From Odiellus spinosus (lineage: Eukaryota > Arthropoda > Arachnida > Opiliones > Phalangiidae): a stretch of DNA of 64,000 nt. Below, piece by piece: positions 12,064 to 26,208 of the stretch. Under the pieces are notes generated by a model. The model was not told the origin of the DNA. It made no database searches and worked only from the letters and a program-made list of their open reading frames with translations. Position 1 is the first letter of the stretch. Every line of letters begins with the position of its first letter. The DNA lies in contig OY987228.1 of assembly GCA_963920705.1 (NCBI GenBank), forward strand, positions 17,554,565 through 17,618,564, given 5' to 3'. The translations under genes and the position numbers were made by a program.

Positions 12064-13500
12064 ATACCAGGAAGAAAATTTATTATATGAAAATTCTTGT
12101 CAGACCAGATTCTTAAGGGTTGGATGTTACTATAATTAAGCGTATTAACAGTACATCATCATATTTTATAGTATAAAGAAGACAACACAGGCCAGGGTGA
12201 AGACCTATTCGCGTACAAGAAGAAAAAAACTGACGAAAGGGGGGTTGAAATACGTAATATTTAGGGAAGCCAAATGTTAAAAGTCCGCGCTCGGAAGGGC
12301 AACTCAATTACATAACGTATATAAAACACGAAAGAAGAAGATGAAGAAAAAAAGAAAGACAACCATTTGTATATTTCCGAACACCCAAGTCGTGTGTTCA
12401 TAAAAGCGTTCTTAAAGTTTTCTCCCACACGCCTTGTCTCTGCTACAGAACAGTTTTTCTAGCTAGCTATCATTTTTCTCCATTGTAATATACCGAGATA
12501 TTTTCCCCCTTAGCTAGCCTCCCCTCACGCTTGGATAAAGCAAGAAGCTGCCGAAAAAAAAAAGGACCCTTGTCACTCCTGCAACATCTGCTTTCTTCGG
12601 ATATTACGCAAAACGTCTCTAGAAGGATGATAGGATAGATGGAACAAAGAGTAAACGGACGGTCTATGTATTAACTGTCGCGTTCGAGTTATTTGAACGA
12701 ACGAGAACTTAGATTTGAAATAGTCTTCCGCGAGTTTCTTCTCATTGTTTCAAAAACTTTCAACTGACCGTAATATAGCAACGTCCTCGATGTTGAGCCA
12801 TAATTTATCATAAACGCGTTGCAATAAGTCTTAAGGTTTTTAAAAAAATTTATAGTTAAGATGTCGCCAAGGTTGGGTCCCGAGTAAAATTATATCAACC
12901 TGGAGGACCTAAACCTGGTGGATTTCCCCGTAAGAAAGCAAATGGATACAAAGCTACACTTTAGTTCAAGACTCGTTTACAAACTGGTAAAAGCTACGGC
13001 GTATTAATATACAATGTTTAACAGCAAAGGGTGTTAAAATAGTTCCGAAAAACCCAACTGAAACGTTATAGTACGTAAAAAGTTCTCTTTTCGGTGCTTG
13101 CTAAGAAAACATCACTGATTTCAATTTCGGTAGCGTTAGGAGAAAAATTAACGCTTGACCAAGTTTTCTGCTACCTGAACGTTGGAATAAAGTTGGTGGT
13201 TAGTCGAAGGTGGGGTGTTAAAATAAAAAAAAAGGTCAAAAACTAGGGAAGAGCTGGGAAGACTATTAGGAGAAAAATAGTAAGGAGTTATAACATAGGT
13301 TCGCGCGCGTTCGCCGAGCGGTTATTTCATTTATTAAAACGTCGGTTTTCAGACACGTATTTTCACCTGTGGTCGTTGATTAGGTAAAAAGAGAATTAGA
13401 AGACCTAAGACTGAAAGAAGGGGGAAAAGAGGGGAGGTTTGAACACTGTTCGTTGGTTCGGTTCAGCCTGACTACTAGACCTACTAGTATAGTAGTTCTA
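12064..13500. other. Non-coding; degenerate repeat traces, no gene recognised
   Basis: No supported exon. The stretch around 12980-13060 resembles 21010-21090 imperfectly over about 70 bases (shared words around GGCGTATT and GATAAAATAGTT), suggesting an old dispersed repeat. This was judged by eye only. Confidence 0.3.
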
Positions 13501-13514
13501 CCAACACACACTGA

Positions 13515-13690
13515 GGGAAAAAGAGAGAGAAAGAGGGGGAGAATCTCACTCCCGGGCGCAAAAAATAAAGAAAAACCCAGAATGGGTAATTAGGTGAGGA
13601 AATGAAGTTGTTGAAGCGTGTCAAGCTGGCTGGATGGCTCGACTCTATATAAGCGAGGGAAAAACTAGTCTAACCCGCCATCTACCGTTT
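13515..13690 (+). promoter_or_regulatory. Possible promoter: GA tract followed by TATATAAG box
   Basis: A canonical TATA motif, TATATAAG, is at 13646-13653. About 110 bases upstream is a GA-rich tract (about 13519-13541) of the kind bound by GAGA-type factors in insects. No clear initiator lies about 30 bases downstream, and no coding exon follows within view. It could start a spliced or non-coding transcript, or be chance. Confidence 0.2.
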
Positions 13691-14012
13691 GCCAGAAGCT
13701 TCCTCAACTTGAACACAACGAGTCAAAATTGATATACAGAAATATTAAAGTACAAGCCTCGTGGGAAAATAAAATGGTGTATATTTGCACAGTTAAACGA
13801 AACGTATTTCAACGTTCATTAGCTTTAATATCAATAATTTCTTGTGGAAGAATTAAACGAAGGGTTTCAGGGTAGACATTGGGCTAGTTTTAAGATTCCA
13901 AAGCTATTTTTGGGAGGGATTTAAGGCTAATTACGCCTGGTCCGAAGAGGATGGCATCAGCAAATGATTCCTTTGAAAAAAATCAGAAAGTTCGAGCCAT
14001 ATTTTGTAACTC

Positions 14013-14121
14013 TAATAATTAACCCAGAGTTATTACGCAGCCTTTGGCGAGTTTGATAAGGTTTTAAAGACATGTTGGAACAGTTTAAATAACTTTCCAG
14101 AGTCTAGTATCCCTTTAATGA
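14013..14121 (+). repeat. Dispersed repeat copy 1, ending GAGTCTAGTATCCCT|TTAA
   Basis: This matches 47518-47635 in the same orientation: shared TAATAATTAAC, then CCTTTGG, GTTTGATA-like and GAGTCTAGTATCCCT words in the same order and spacing. The right end (CCCT then TTAA) resembles the right ends of the TTAA-flanked elements here, and its reverse complement matches the left end of the element at 14745. It is probably the right part of a decayed element of that group; I found no left end. Confidence 0.6.
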
Positions 14122-14236
14122 AATAAAAAAAGTTTTAAAATCGAGAGGATACGGTCGAACGCTCATCTTTATTTTAATTAGTGGTTATTCTATTGATTAT
14201 ACTACGAGGGTATACACGAAAGGCGAGTGTTGAAAG

Positions 14237-14259
14237 AAAAAAAAAAAAAAAAAAAAAAA
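14237..14259 (+). repeat. Poly(A) tract, 23 bases
   Basis: Uninterrupted A run. Confidence 0.9.
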
Positions 14260-14744
14260 TAGAAGGGTGGAACTAAGCGAGGGATAAAAATTAAAATTAC
14301 ACCGCCACCGACTAGCTGTTTCAAGTCTCACTCATTTCACTGCATACATAATATAACTGTGACAAAAAATAAATTCAACTTTGAGGAAAAATTAATTTTT
14401 TAAGTCAGGGGCCTTAACTCACGAAAAACCACTTTTGAAAGCGAGATTTGGGTTGAATTTCCTATATAAATAAGATTATACTAAGAAATTGAAGGGAGTG
14501 GGGATCTTAAGGAACTGGTCAGCGCCTTTTATACTCATTTTTTATTTTTATTTTTTTCTTATTTAAATTAAATACTCGCGAACTGTGAAAGGGTACAGCA
14601 CGTTTTTTGCGTCTTTAACTCGTCCGAATTAGGTTCTACATTTAATAATAAAATTGTAGAAAAAAAGGAGTAATTCAATTTCAATTTGGTATGGAGACGC
14701 GAAGTAAACAAAATAATAAGAGTCGCAGCTGAGTTTATTTAATT

Positions 14745-15331
14745 TTAAAGGGATACGATACTCTAGAAGTTGTCACCTTTTTTCGAATGCATATGGATTA
14801 TATTTTTAGATATATCATACTATAATGCCATCTACAAAATTTTATACCCCATGTTTGAAGCGAACTTTAACATAAAAAAGTCAAAAAGATATAGGCAATT
14901 TTTTTTACCGATATATGACGTAGTAATTAAAGATAATTTTCGTACGATTAAGTATGATTAAGTACGATTAAGTACTTTTACGAGAAATACCGCGCGAAAC
15001 CGACCTTATCACGTGTATCAGAACGCGCTAGAATCAATTGTAGGCTATACAATAGCCACGCGATCATAGTGATGACGTATATTATTGCGGGAAATTTTAA
15101 ATTTGAAAATTTCGAAAATAGAGATGTATTTTTAGTGTCGCGGTAATTTTGTTTATGACACATTAATATACTTTTTAATAGTTTTTTAACGATCTTTCCG
15201 AGAATACTACTCAAACTCCAAGAGTTTATTAAAATCTGTGACAGCCTAACTTTAAGGAATCCAGTTCATGAGTTTTGATTTAGTTTAAAAGTAAAAAAAT
15301 CGATTAGAAATATGAAATAGTATCCCTTTAA
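14745..15331 (+). mobile_element. TTAA-flanked element with AGGGATAC ends
   Basis: TTAA (14745-14748) is followed by AGGGATACGATAC, and the right end is GTATCCCT followed by TTAA (15328-15331). The ends are inverted and both abut TTAA, as expected for TTAA-specific (piggyBac-like) insertion. The body is 579 bases with no transposase-like frame. Its interior from about 14983 to 15290 has a similar copy at 51534-51810 and a fragment near 43667-43705, so it is a dispersed family. Small open frames inside it are not credible genes. Confidence 0.7.
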
Positions 15332-15660
15332 ACTTATACGTTTATATTACGCATAAAAACGCTAAGTTAGAAAGTAATAAACGCTTAGCTCGATATATAA
15401 TGAGGCTTTTTTCGTTTACATGTTTCTTGGTAAATAACATAGACACGCAGTCAAAAAAGATGTAAAATGAGAAAGAATATATGCAGTATATAATATTGTT
15501 TTATCAGCTTCCCTATATTGTTGGCTTTCTTACTGTACTGGTTTGTGTTCCTGGTTAAGTGCGAAAAACTAGTTTATAAATTAATTAGAAACGTCCCGAG
15601 AGATAATAAACTATCTCCAACAGTTCAAATTAAGATGTAGGAACGCGTATGACAAATTAG

Positions 15661-15681
15661 AAAAAAAAAAAAAAAAAAAAA
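15661..15681 (+). repeat. Poly(A) tract, 21 bases
   Basis: Uninterrupted A run. No polyadenylation signal was seen just upstream. Confidence 0.9.
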
Positions 15682-15796
15682 TCATCAACAGGCGAAATTT
15701 AATAAATGGACGGTAATTCGGATTAAATTGTAGCATATAGAGATAATTTTCTCGCCTTTTCATAGGTTGGTTTAAGACTTACAATTGCCTATGTTA

Positions 15797-16019
15797 GTGT
15801 CTCCAAGGAACATTTACACGAATATCTAAATCTGGCTTTCATAAGCGTCCACTAATGGCAACCAGTGGAAAAAGTAACTAACAAAGTGTCGAGTCTGCCT
15901 ATTCTCCATTCATAGCAGTCACACACAATAATTTGTTAGTTCTGCCGTTAGAGGACGCTAATGAACCCCAGGTTTTGTTATTCATCTTTTACTATTAAGA
16001 TAGGTGTCCTAGGTGTCTC
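15797..16019 (+). mobile_element. Inverted-repeat element (GCCGTTAGAGGACGCT family), copy 1
   Basis: The two halves are inverted copies of each other over about 70-80 bases: AAATCTGGCTTTCATAAGCG on the left matches the reverse complement of the right half, which carries GCCGTTAGAGGACGCT. GTGTCTC occurs on both sides (15797-15803 and 16013-16019) and may be a target duplication. Other copies are at 18351-18600 and 35796-36020. Boundaries are approximate. Confidence 0.6.
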
Positions 16020-18350
16020 ACTTCTTCTATTATTTCCTTCAGATTCTGTCTAAAAGACTACGGAATAAAAACCAAGAGTGAAAGGGAAAGTTATCGTAGG
16101 TAACACCCAATTGCGTGATACCATATTTATAAACGAAAAGATAGTCAATCCCCGACACTATTTCCAAAAGAGAAACGCGCGAATAACGCTGTCAAAAGAT
16201 TGAAAGGAAATATCATTGGGGAAAAAGAAAAAAAAAAGAAATAAAATAAAAATCCCGACAGAAGGTTTAAATAATCGATTTAAAATGAAAATCTGTCTTC
16301 ATGCATAGTGTCTTGTGACCGAAATCCTGACAAACGAGTTATCCTAGGGGTTATCTGCCAGCGGGCAATCGAATTATCTAGGGTGTGCTTTAACTAGGCT
16401 GGAATTTGTCTGGCAGAAGAAGAAAATAAAGAGAGTTGATGGGAATGATTGAGCTTTAAGTTACGCTGAGTTTTCTTCCGACATGGACACACGAATTATC
16501 TAAAGTATATGTAAATGTCGTAAAGGTATGCTCCCATTTATCTCAATTTCATTTCTTTTAATTACCACTTATCCGAAATTTAAAAAAAGTTTTGTAAGTA
16601 TGTCAGAACCCCGGAAAAAAACTTGACCAACAACAAAAACAAATATCTTAATTCTAACTTATATTCCTTAAAACATGGTGACTAACTTACACTAATATTA
16701 AGATCATTTACAAGACTGCTACTGAGTGTTTAAAAGAAACAGTTCATTTAATAAACCAGAAATAGATGAACCGAAATTATCAACGAGCTATTCCTCTAAC
16801 GCCACAGGCAAGTTCTCCGTTTCCCCTCTCTTAGACGACAGTTGTAGCCCCCACCCCCGCGGAATTTCGCCTAGCCGAGAAACGTTGAATGCGCCACCTG
16901 GCTTGGTTTGCAGCCGTCGCTACGTGGGGCGATCAGTTTCCCAAGATCCTCCTCGGTATTTCATTGAGGCCGAGGAAGCCCATTCCCCCAGTGCTTACCC
17001 TCCCCATTCACTCCAAATAAAATGCATTTCCCAATCTAAGCTCTCGTTGATAATTTCGGTTCATCTATTTCTGAATAAACTGTATCGATTTATGAAATTT
17101 AAACTATAGTTTAAAGAGTATTTTTTTACAATTTTGGTAGAAATAAACCAACGCAATTGCTAATAAATTCAAATACTCAATAATTCTGTACTACATACGA
17201 GAATAAATCTCTATTCGCATTACTCAATGCACAAAAGTTTAATAGCTAGTTTTTGTACGTTTGTAATGATGTAAAAAAAATTACCTAAAAAACGTGATTG
17301 AATAAAACGCATCTTAAAAGTCAAAGTTGAACGATCTCAGTTATTACCTTCGAATTATTAAAACTTATAATAATAAATAAAACGGAGACGAATATTTCCT
17401 CTCTTCCATATTCAGCGTAAAAAAAAAGGGGGAAAAAAATCTATTCAAGGGATTAAAAGAAAACACCCTAAGAAAAATATCAAACGAGGTGGGCTTACGC
17501 GAAGAAGTAAGAAGTTCTAAGAAAAAAATAACAGGTAACGAAACGAGCGAGACAGTTTAAAACGGTCGGTTGAATTCCGCAGCGAATAATTTCGTCTTTA
17601 ATCAGTGGGAAAATTCGAAGGAGGGAGGAAGCTGGTATAGACCGAAAAATAAGGGATCAAACCGGAGGTAGACCCGTAATTTCCAATTCCAAAAAAGAAA
17701 ACTCCTCCTAGCGACCATTCCGTGAAATTATTTCGTGATGGGGACCTATTTAGAAAAATTTTGGCCCGCGCGCGCGAGGAAATCGGGTTTTTTTTTGTTT
17801 TGGAAAAAGAAATTTTGGGCGGATGAAATGAGAAGGCATATCGCACAAATCGTTCGAAAACGAGCCACCAGGGGGATTGAATTAAGCGAGAGTACGCGAT
17901 GGTGGTGTGGAGGGGGGAAATAAGCATTTTCGCTTTAATAGGCAAGGGACAGATAGACGAGGCGCACCCATAGACGCCATCGTTTCAATGGGATCTTGTC
18001 AAAAAAAATCGAGGTAAACGAAGAGCGTGATATAAAATTTTAAAATGCAAGTACAACCTCTATACCGGAGAATGATGGAGGAACAGAAGATAAAAGGGGG
18101 ATGGAAGGGATTGAGGCTGCTTGGATGGCTGACTAGAGGTTGTTTCTTAAGAAATAGCAACCTATCCCAAATGAATTGTTTTCAAAGTTTGAAAAATAAA
18201 AAAAAAAACGCAATTCCTTAATTACAAATCAAACTTGTAACTTAGAAGTTAAAGGGAGAATGATACGCAACTATGTCGGGGATAGGGTTGAATTAAATTT
18301 CACCATGAATTTATTTACGTACACGTTTAATATTTACTAAAATAAATCTA
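16020..18350. other. Mostly non-coding; one GC-richer open segment
   Basis: Apart from the open segment at 16726-17109, I see no exon. The minus-strand frame of 115 codons near 17598-17945 translates to an unpatterned, Ser/Phe-rich sequence over a purine-rich stretch and is not credible. Confidence 0.35.
16726..17109 (+). other. Open, GC-richer segment; possible exon of unknown protein
   Basis: A 128-codon frame (including the stop) is open here. Its middle, about 16780-17040, is clearly richer in GC than the flanks and encodes a Ser/Pro-rich sequence (for example SPSRETLNAPPGL). There is no ATG near its start: the first codon of the open stretch is GTG, so it would have to be an internal exon or a remnant. 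I recognise no domain. The local base composition is the main reason to list it. Confidence 0.2.
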
Positions 18351-18600
18351 GGAGTTTTAACAATGGACACCTAATTTTATGGAAGGAAGAAACGCATGTG
18401 TATGAAGGAGTTAAGTTCAGAAACAGTTAACTACATGTGAGTTAATGTTTTTGAAAATTAAAACGTACGAATAGAGTATAGGCATACGCGCAAGTTTTGT
18501 TATTTACTACTTTTGCAAATTTTTGCCGTTAGAGGACGCTTGTGATCGCCAGATTTTAATATTCATCTTTACATAGATAAGTGTCAATTGTTAATAGTCC
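18351..18600 (+). mobile_element. Inverted-repeat element (GCCGTTAGAGGACGCT family), copy 2
   Basis: The left end GGAGTTTTAACAATGGACAC and the reverse complement of the right end, GGACTATTAACAATTGACAC, match at 17 of 20 positions. TA lies immediately outside each end, compatible with a TA target duplication. The interior carries GCCGTTAGAGGACGCT near 18525-18540, as in copies 1 and 3. It has no coding capacity. Confidence 0.65.
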
Positions 18601-21600
18601 TAAAACAAATTAATGCAAAGGAAAATTGGGTTACTAGAATACCAAGTTATTTTAGCTCGATTCTTCGCCAAAACATTCTTGATCGAAAACGAGGCTTAAC
18701 GCTTCAGTATATCCTGATAATGTATTTCCAATGATGGCAAATAGAAGTTTTTTTGTGGGGGGATGTTTGTAAACGCATTCTACCAGTTAATTAAGAAATT
18801 TATAATGTGACATCATCGTTTAAAATAGGATTTTCGAGAAATGTAAAGGTTTTTTTGGAAACCAAAAAATTGATGCGTCAACTCCCTATATACTGAAAAT
18901 GACTTTCGGGGAGTGATTCCGAGTGAAAAATGTTTCGACTTTTTTTTTTAAAAAAAAGTTTTAAAATATTTTTCCCAACCCATTTTACCAAAATATTTCT
19001 ATTAAAGTTATTAGCACACGGAGATTTTTAAAACGATTTTTGGTGGTGGCATAATCGTATTTTGCCATTAATCAACTATATTTTTCGCCACTGACAAAAT
19101 TAAGGTGTACACCTCTATAGTAAAGCTCATTATCTAAGACACATTCACACTGAAGATGTTTTCGCAAATGTAATTTAAAAATGATTATTAAATTTTAAGA
19201 GTTGTCTAACCACTTCCGCGTAATCTGTACACCGATTACGCGATTACGTTAACTAATTACATACTTTTAGTAGTACAAAATACTTAACAATACTCAATGT
19301 AATCGCTTAAATACTTGAGTACACTACAGATAAAAGCTAGAGAAAAGGTGTCGAACACTTGCCATTGTTTGAAAGCTGATTTTGGGATTTCAATAATAAA
19401 TTCCTATAGATTTTGGATTTCAGCTTAAGTGTATGGGTTTTTTGGCACCCTCGAGCTAGCTAGAGGCTTGTACAGCGTTTTCCAGGAGTAATCAGCCCAT
19501 CAAAAACTTTCCAAAGTCATCGAACTTGAATAAAAGAGGATATTCTTAACCAATTTTAATCCTTCATTAACTTCAACACGCAATTTTTCAATCAATCATA
19601 TTTGTGATCTAACTAAATAGTCTTATCAATGACGCATTTAACCCAGGTGTATCATCTTGAGGTATTTCTAAGCTTATGAATTATTTAAATAACAATTAAA
19701 ATAATTTTTCATTGACAAAGAATTAAATGCTAATTAACTATCAAACAAGAATGGGTTTATTAGCATGTTTTAATTGACCTTCAATGGAGATGGAAGCGTA
19801 ACTTTGGGGTCTGTTTATACGTGGATCTACTATAAATCTCCCAGTTTAATTAGGGATGGCAAAAAATAAGATATCATTCAAATATAGGGTATGCCATAGA
19901 AAGTCGCGCCCTAAAACTTCTCTATATTTAAATTTGTTTATCTAATTCAATTCTAAATTTAAAAAGATATTCGAAGTTTCATTACATTTAGCAGCAGACG
20001 ACACAGACTAACAAACTAGAAGTAACGGTGATAATGTGAACGTTTCTCTAGTGACGTAACGAGAAGTTTAGTTAATAATAACCGTTACTAAATCACCCGC
20101 ATATAAATATTGGTTTACTTAAATTTATTCAAAGGGTTTTTTAAAAGTCATAAATATTGATTTGCCATTTTTCTCGGTAACCACAAAACGCCTAAATTAA
20201 CCAGGTCGTTAGGCTTAGGGTAGAAAAGTTTCTCAACAGAGTGGAAGCAATTAAAGACTAAGTTCGGTACGTATTATCGAACTGTTTTGGTTAAACGCGC
20301 GAGCATCAATGCGTGGAAATTTAACAAGGCAACTGAGAATATATCGCAAATGGTCTATACGTGCTATATGGCTCGAAACCACTCGTATATACGATATTAA
20401 ACTTCAGAAATTACCAAAGAAATTTAATTAATTCGCTTAATATAACGTAATCAGGAAAAAGGAATCACGCTTAATAATTTCCTTGGCGTCGACTGCCCGA
20501 AAGACCGCCCTACTATTATAGTTTTAACGCTTATTTTTTTCTTTTCACTCAAGCATTTTCTAAGCAAAAACGAAAAAGCTAATAATAGTAGAAAGGTGCG
20601 TTCAGAGTGTTCGATATTTATGTAAAAGAAAATGGATTTGATATTTTTATCAGTCCGTCGATCAATTTTGGTTAACTAGGTAGAGTCTGAACGCACCTTA
20701 ATCAATTTTAAACAGCAAATTAAAACATTATCACTCGCGGAAAAAATAAAATCGTGGCAAATGAACTTTACCTCAATCAGTAAAACAGAGAAGGGAATAC
20801 AACTTCCACAAAGTATCCACAAATTACCATACGAAAAACAAATACGACTTACCTATAAAGAGAACAAAAAATAGATATTATTAATAACAAAAATAACACA
20901 ATCACAAATGAAAAAATATTTAACCCTTTTTTCTAATTAAACTAAAAAGAAAATTATTAATATAGAAAAACAATATTAAGGATCGATTTTATCTTAAAGA
21001 ACTTCAGTTTGTAAACTATAGCGGAAACTAGGCGTATTTATACATAATGTTATACCACATAGGGGATAAAATAGTTTCGCCAACTGCGACCCCTGAACAG
21101 TAAATATATCGAAGAAGAATTAGAGAATCTGATTACTCAGGCGCTATTAGAAATATCTGAAAATCTATATTAATAATTTCATATTTATTTTAAGAAAAGT
21201 CTCGAGTGTTTCTGAGTTAATAATTAAACAATATTTCTATAAGTAAAGGAGTGTATATTTATTACTTTCTTCATTCCCAATCATTCTTTCAAGTTTGTTA
21301 AACAAAATCAATAAGGAGTAGGATATGGATGACACAATCTATAACCGACACAATTTCTTATTTAAACTATATATAATATATCGAATTAACATTGGTTTTT
21401 TTTATCAGTAACCAAATAATAGCGTATACACTGAAGACACCTACTGATTAAAGAGAGCGGAAGACGGAAGGAATCATTATATTAGTTTTGAATAAACGCG
21501 CCAATAGCGTGCGCCCGATTCGCCGCCCGCCAAAACATTATTTTTTCCTAATCCATAATAATATTGGAAGAACAGTTTTCATATCAGTACAAGAATTGAC

Positions 21601-21853
21601 CGTTATAGAAGCTACGTTACGAGCAAAAGAGATTGTCGTTTAAAAACGCGGACTCTTAGCTCGCTTTCTTTGTTCTTTCTAATCTTGAAATATAAGGATC
21701 GCGTGATACAATTTCGTGTAAATGTAGAGAGGAAAAACAATTAAAAATATTGAGATCTTCAATAATTAATCGTATTTGGTCAATTGACCGTTAAAGCTAT
21801 TTACGTAAAGAGTACACGCTTTCGAACTTGGGTGAACTAAATACACTTTATAA
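18601..21853. other. Non-coding; one mini inverted-repeat element, no gene recognised
   Basis: AT-rich sequence with no supported exon. The small element at 20593-20699 is listed separately. 20990-21110 resembles 12960-13070 and, more weakly, 27240-27330. Confidence 0.35.
20593..20699. mobile_element. Mini TIR element with AAGGTGCGTTCAGA ends
   Basis: AAGGTGCGTTCAGA (20593-20606) and its exact reverse complement (20686-20699) are 107 bases apart end to end. A perfect 14-bp inverted repeat with GC-containing sequence in AT-rich DNA is unlikely by chance at this spacing. I could not define a target duplication. Confidence 0.55.
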
Positions 21854-22087
21854 TGATGGGAAAGCGTGGGGCCAAAACGGGTACAAGAAATAAAAGTGTT
21901 TATAAATGAAACTGCTGTATGTACTTATACTAAAAATCATGTACTATACGCGCTAGAGAAGTCGCCAGCTCCTCATGAAAATATACTTGCAGAGACTGAA
22001 CTCAATTACATAATGAGTTCACAAGCTAACGAGCAACAACCAATTCTCAAACGAGCGAGAAGATTACAATCACACTTTTTTCCATAG
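21854..22087 (+). other. Open frame of unknown protein, possible exon or gene fragment
   Basis: The frame is open from a TGA just before 21854 to a TAG at 22087. It contains mixed, protein-like sequence (LYALEKSPAPHENILAETEL) and ends in a basic tail (LKRARRLQSHFFP). The only ATG is in the last third, so as it stands it is not a complete gene; it would have to be a terminal exon or a remnant. I recognise no family. Codons are less A/T-saturated than in neighbouring frames, the main argument for listing it. Confidence 0.2.
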
Positions 22088-22437
22088 CGCCAAGCGGTTA
22101 GGCTGAGTAGGCTATGGCCTTCGTATAAATTTCAAGGGGGCTCAAAAAAGGGCCAAGGAAATAAACGAAAGGGACCCCAAAATCATCTCAATGGGGAACT
22201 CAAATTATTACGATTTAGTTCATTTGTAGGTTTAAGCGCCAACTCTATTAAAAACTCTAAAAAATGGTAAAATATAGGAAATATGGCCACGCAGCTTTCG
22301 CAAAACTGGCAGCGATGTTTTGAAGTATTTGTATATATTTAAGCTTTTGGCTTTTGTTTGAATGTTCACCCCCGGCAAGCGCGCTAATAAACGCGAATAT
22401 AAAGCGATAAGCCATCAGTGCGGGCCGGGAAGCCCTT

Positions 22438-22620
22438 GTGAATTCTTTATCAACTTCTCGAAAAGATATAAGTGGCATCAGAGAAGACAATTTATATTTT
22501 TTGAACGAGGGGGGCTTGGAATACCGAGTTTATGTCGGCGATGCAAAAAAAAATGTACAGGGAATTTTTACCTTTAATAAAGCTTCGAGTGAGCTTTACG
22601 TGAAAAATGATCTTTGGCGC
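22438..22620 (+). other. Open segment with a cadherin-repeat-like pattern, weak
   Basis: Within a 90-codon open frame, residues about 28-60 read YRVYVGDAKKNV then GIFTFNKASSELYVKNDL. The order (hydrophobic strand, Gly-Asp turn, F-x-F, Ser-Ser, L-x-V, Leu) resembles the middle of an extracellular cadherin repeat, where one expects a turn, F-x-I, T-G-x-L and then L-D-R-E. The conserved LDRE and DxNDN calcium motifs are absent. What follows is a very basic stretch that looks non-coding. No convincing acceptor precedes it. It could be a decayed exon or coincidence. Confidence 0.15.
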
Positions 22621-22710
22621 GTGCATGCGAGGAAAAAACGGAAGAGAAAGAAACAACGAGCGGGAAAACGATTTCGCCTTCTCGAATTCTCGATGCTGTT
22701 CGTCTTATAA

Positions 22711-25335
<2,625 letters not shown>

Positions 25336-25948
25336 GGTATATAATAAAAAACCAACAAACTGGAATTTCTGAATGTATATACGACTTCAGAACGCAATAA
25401 GTTTTCTTCGTTTATATATCGCATACGTATAAGTTCTTGGTTATCAGAAGTACTACGTCAACCATTATTATAGGTTTTTTTCTGGCAAGGGCAAGCTGAT
25501 ATATTGGAGGGGAGTACACCGCTAGTGCAAAAGAAATCTTATATAAAAACGACCTACCCCCTTTATTCCTTGCATGATAGAATGGTAGAAATTTGCCGTA
25601 TTTCTTTATTCTAATATATTAAGACTAGCCCGAGGGGTTGATGATTTAAACTTATTGACCAAAAAAAAATATCTTCGAGTCTAAGAATGACGAGGGGATT
25701 CCTGAAAATTATTCGACTGCGTAACAAAGAACGCCCATTTTTGAATAAAACAATATATTTTAGTTGTATTTCCAAGGTTAGACTTAAAATGGAAAAAATA
25801 AAGGAGTTAAAAAGCGAAACTTCAATTTCATTTGTTTTCGAAATTAGAACGCAAACCAAAAATGGAGTCGAGAAATTTTAATTTGGAAAAGATTTTGGTG
25901 TTTAAAATAATTTCTCAAATATTACGACTTCATTTTGGAGCACACTTA

Positions 25949-26208
25949 AGTCGCATTCATATTAGGCCTAGGAATCGATTTAAACCATTTCAAAACGTTT
26001 CGCTGGAGTCATATGAATATGAAGTCTTTTCTCGAAACTGCTTCGGGAACCTAATTCGGTTTCAACATACGATAGATGAAGCTATACAATAAATTGATTA
26101 ATAAAGATTTTGCGTGTACACAAGACGCTTAAAATGACTCCTGGCGATTTGAATATCGGTTTGATTTTACCGTTTCAAACCAATTAAGAAATGCTAGTGT
26201 GACCGTAT
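25949..26208 (-). mobile_element. AGCYRCG-end TIR element, reverse-oriented copy
   Basis: This is the reverse complement of the family at 31103-31395. It contains the reverse complements of CGAAGCAGTTTCGAG, of TTGAAACGGTAAAATCAAAC and of ACTAGCATTTCTTAA. The left end is AGTCGCATTCATATTA and the right end TAGTGTGACCGTAT, both diverged from the family ends. Open frames across it on the plus strand are shadows. Confidence 0.75.
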
